Shown here one piece after another: positions 63,227-64,000 of a stretch of DNA of 64,000 nt. The stretch is from Paenibacillus amylolyticus. GTDB lineage: Bacteria > Bacillota > Bacilli > Paenibacillales > Paenibacillaceae. Positions within the stretch are counted from its first letter, which is position 1. Each line of letters opens with the position of its first letter. Both the position numbers and the translations under genes were made by a program. The notes beneath the pieces are model-generated. The model did no database searches. It saw only the letters and a list, made by a program, of their open reading frames with translations, and was not told where the DNA came from. Where the stretch lies: positions 434,001-498,000 of the forward strand of contig NZ_RIAS01000001.1 in NCBI RefSeq assembly GCF_003719335.1, written 5' to 3'.

Positions 63227-63973
63227 TTAGATCATAAATTTAGAACGAGCTCGCTCCACTTTAGTAATATAGTTCTGTGTTTCCACAGGCAGCAGATGAA
63301 GCATGCTCATCAGTTCATTATCATTCGTAACTCCAAGTCTAGATACTCGCCCCGGGCCAGCATTATATGCAGCTAAAGCCATTTTCTCCTGTCCGCCAAA
63401 GCGCTGGAGTTGAAGGGATAAATATTGGGTCCCGGCATCAATATTTTGACCCGGATCAAAGGAGTCACTCACACCAAGTCCAGCTGCCGTACCATCCATT
63501 AATTGCATCAGACCCTTCGCACCTGCAGAAGAAACAACATTTGGATTAAAACCCGATTCTGTATCGATAACAGCTTTGATTAAAGATTCAGGTACACCGT
63601 ACTTCGCACTAGCCTGTGAGATTAGTGATTCGAAATCCGTAGGCACCGATTTGCTGGAATCAGCTTGTCCTGTATTGCTCAAAGCAAGCAATGAATCCGG
63701 ATTACCTGCCTGGGAAGAACCCGTTATATTCATATCGGGACTATAGGTACTGCCAAGTTGCAACCACAACAAACCGTCGTTGGATCGTTTAGAGGTCGAA
63801 GCCTGAATCACCGTATCGCTCAGACTACGAGTATCCGCATTTAACAATCCATCCATCATATTTGAAAAGTCAGTCGTCGAACCAGTCGGCACAGCAGATC
63901 CGTTCGTTTGATTATTGATATTAGACAATTGCAGCTCCAGTAATTGCCGCGAATTGCGTGGATCGATTTGCAT
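63227..63973 (-). CDS. Lytic transglycosylase (SLT domain)
   Basis: 248 residues with a goose-lysozyme-like SLT domain in the C-terminal half: catalytic Glu in DTESGFNPNVVSSAGAKGLMQLM near residue 142, then GTQYLSLQLQRFGGQEKMALAAYNAGPGRV. It cleaves peptidoglycan glycan strands to form anhydro-MurNAc ends. No N-terminal signal peptide is visible; the first 120 residues are Ser/Asn-rich and of unknown role, which is unusual for an exported enzyme. It starts at ATG behind GGAG. The remaining bases to the window end hold nothing recognisable. Confidence 0.85.
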   Translation of the reverse strand: MQIDPRNSRQLLELQLSNINNQTNGSAVPTGSTTDFSNMMDGLLNADTRSLSDTVIQASTSKRSNDGLLWLQLGSTYSPDMNITGSSQAGNPDSLLALSNTGQADSSKSVPTDFESLISQASAKYGVPESLIKAVIDTESGFNPNVVSSAGAKGLMQLMDGTAAGLGVSDSFDPGQNIDAGTQYLSLQLQRFGGQEKMALAAYNAGPGRVSRLGVTNDNELMSMLHLLPVETQNYITKVERARSKFMI

Positions 63974-64000
63974 GAGTTATCTCCACTCCCGTTTCATTCA

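Overview
The window comes from an endospore-forming, low-to-moderate GC Firmicute, most likely Paenibacillus or a close relative. The evidence is the dcw cell-wall/division cluster joined to spoIIGA-sigE-sigG, DapL-type diaminopimelate synthesis, bacillithiol synthase BshC, a yla-type block (typA, ylaH, ylaJ, ylaK), RsfA, YteA and YhcN/YlaJ sporulation proteins, and clear AGGAGG ribosome binding sites. Most genes lie on the minus strand, so the biological reading order is right to left. No rRNA, tRNA, prophage, insertion sequence or CRISPR array was seen.

Layout by coordinate. 1-1951: edge of a polyprenyl-phosphate sugar cassette (two small EamA/SMR transporters, a HAD phosphatase, a UbiA-family DPPR-synthase-like enzyme). 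2124-6311: dapL, an RluD-type pseudouridine synthase, lspA, a divergent yteA, and a DUF5665 gene. 6468-9979: ileS of the IleRS2 type behind an isoleucine T-box. 10027-37062: one long dcw/sporulation run transcribed as mraZ-rsmH-ftsL-pbp-spoVD-murE-murF-mraY-murD-ftsW/spoVE-murG-(murB relic)-murA-ftsQ-ftsA-ftsZ, then spoIIGA-sigE-sigG, then ylmC-pgeF-yggS-sepF-yggT-ylmH-divIVA. 37273-40301: ahcY and bshC. 40328-46047: an oligopeptide ABC importer (oppA-oppB-oppC and a fused double ATPase) with Spo0A-like boxes upstream. 46078-51320: DUF3397, panE, rsfA, DUF2626, and two exported proteins of unknown function in convergent overlap. 51568-58093: ylaK, ylaJ, a PNPOx-like protein, an LCP ligase, ylaH and typA. 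58135-63973: a LiaF-like membrane protein, two divergent TerC paralogues, thiI with its cysteine desulfurase, and a lytic transglycosylase.

The cluster carries the lipid-I/II pathway (MurA, MurD, MurE, MurF, MraY, MurG), septal synthases (FtsW/SpoVE, PBPs, FtsL, FtsQ), Z-ring proteins (FtsZ, FtsA, SepF, DivIVA) and the sporulation sigma cascade in one neighbourhood. The main anomaly is murB. Between murG and murA only a decayed C-terminal half of murB remains, with frame changes, in-frame stops and loss of the C-terminal glutamate, although its last codons still abut the murA ribosome binding site. Other points of interest are a degenerate ~25-bp tandem repeat probably inside the spoIIGA leader, a compound inverted repeat downstream of typA, a nested hairpin upstream of ylaK, and a secreted coiled-coil gene behind a candidate sigma-E promoter. 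Start codons were re-chosen for many genes where a Shine-Dalgarno (SD) sequence or family alignment argued against the longest open frame. All identifications come from reading the sequence; no database search was run.
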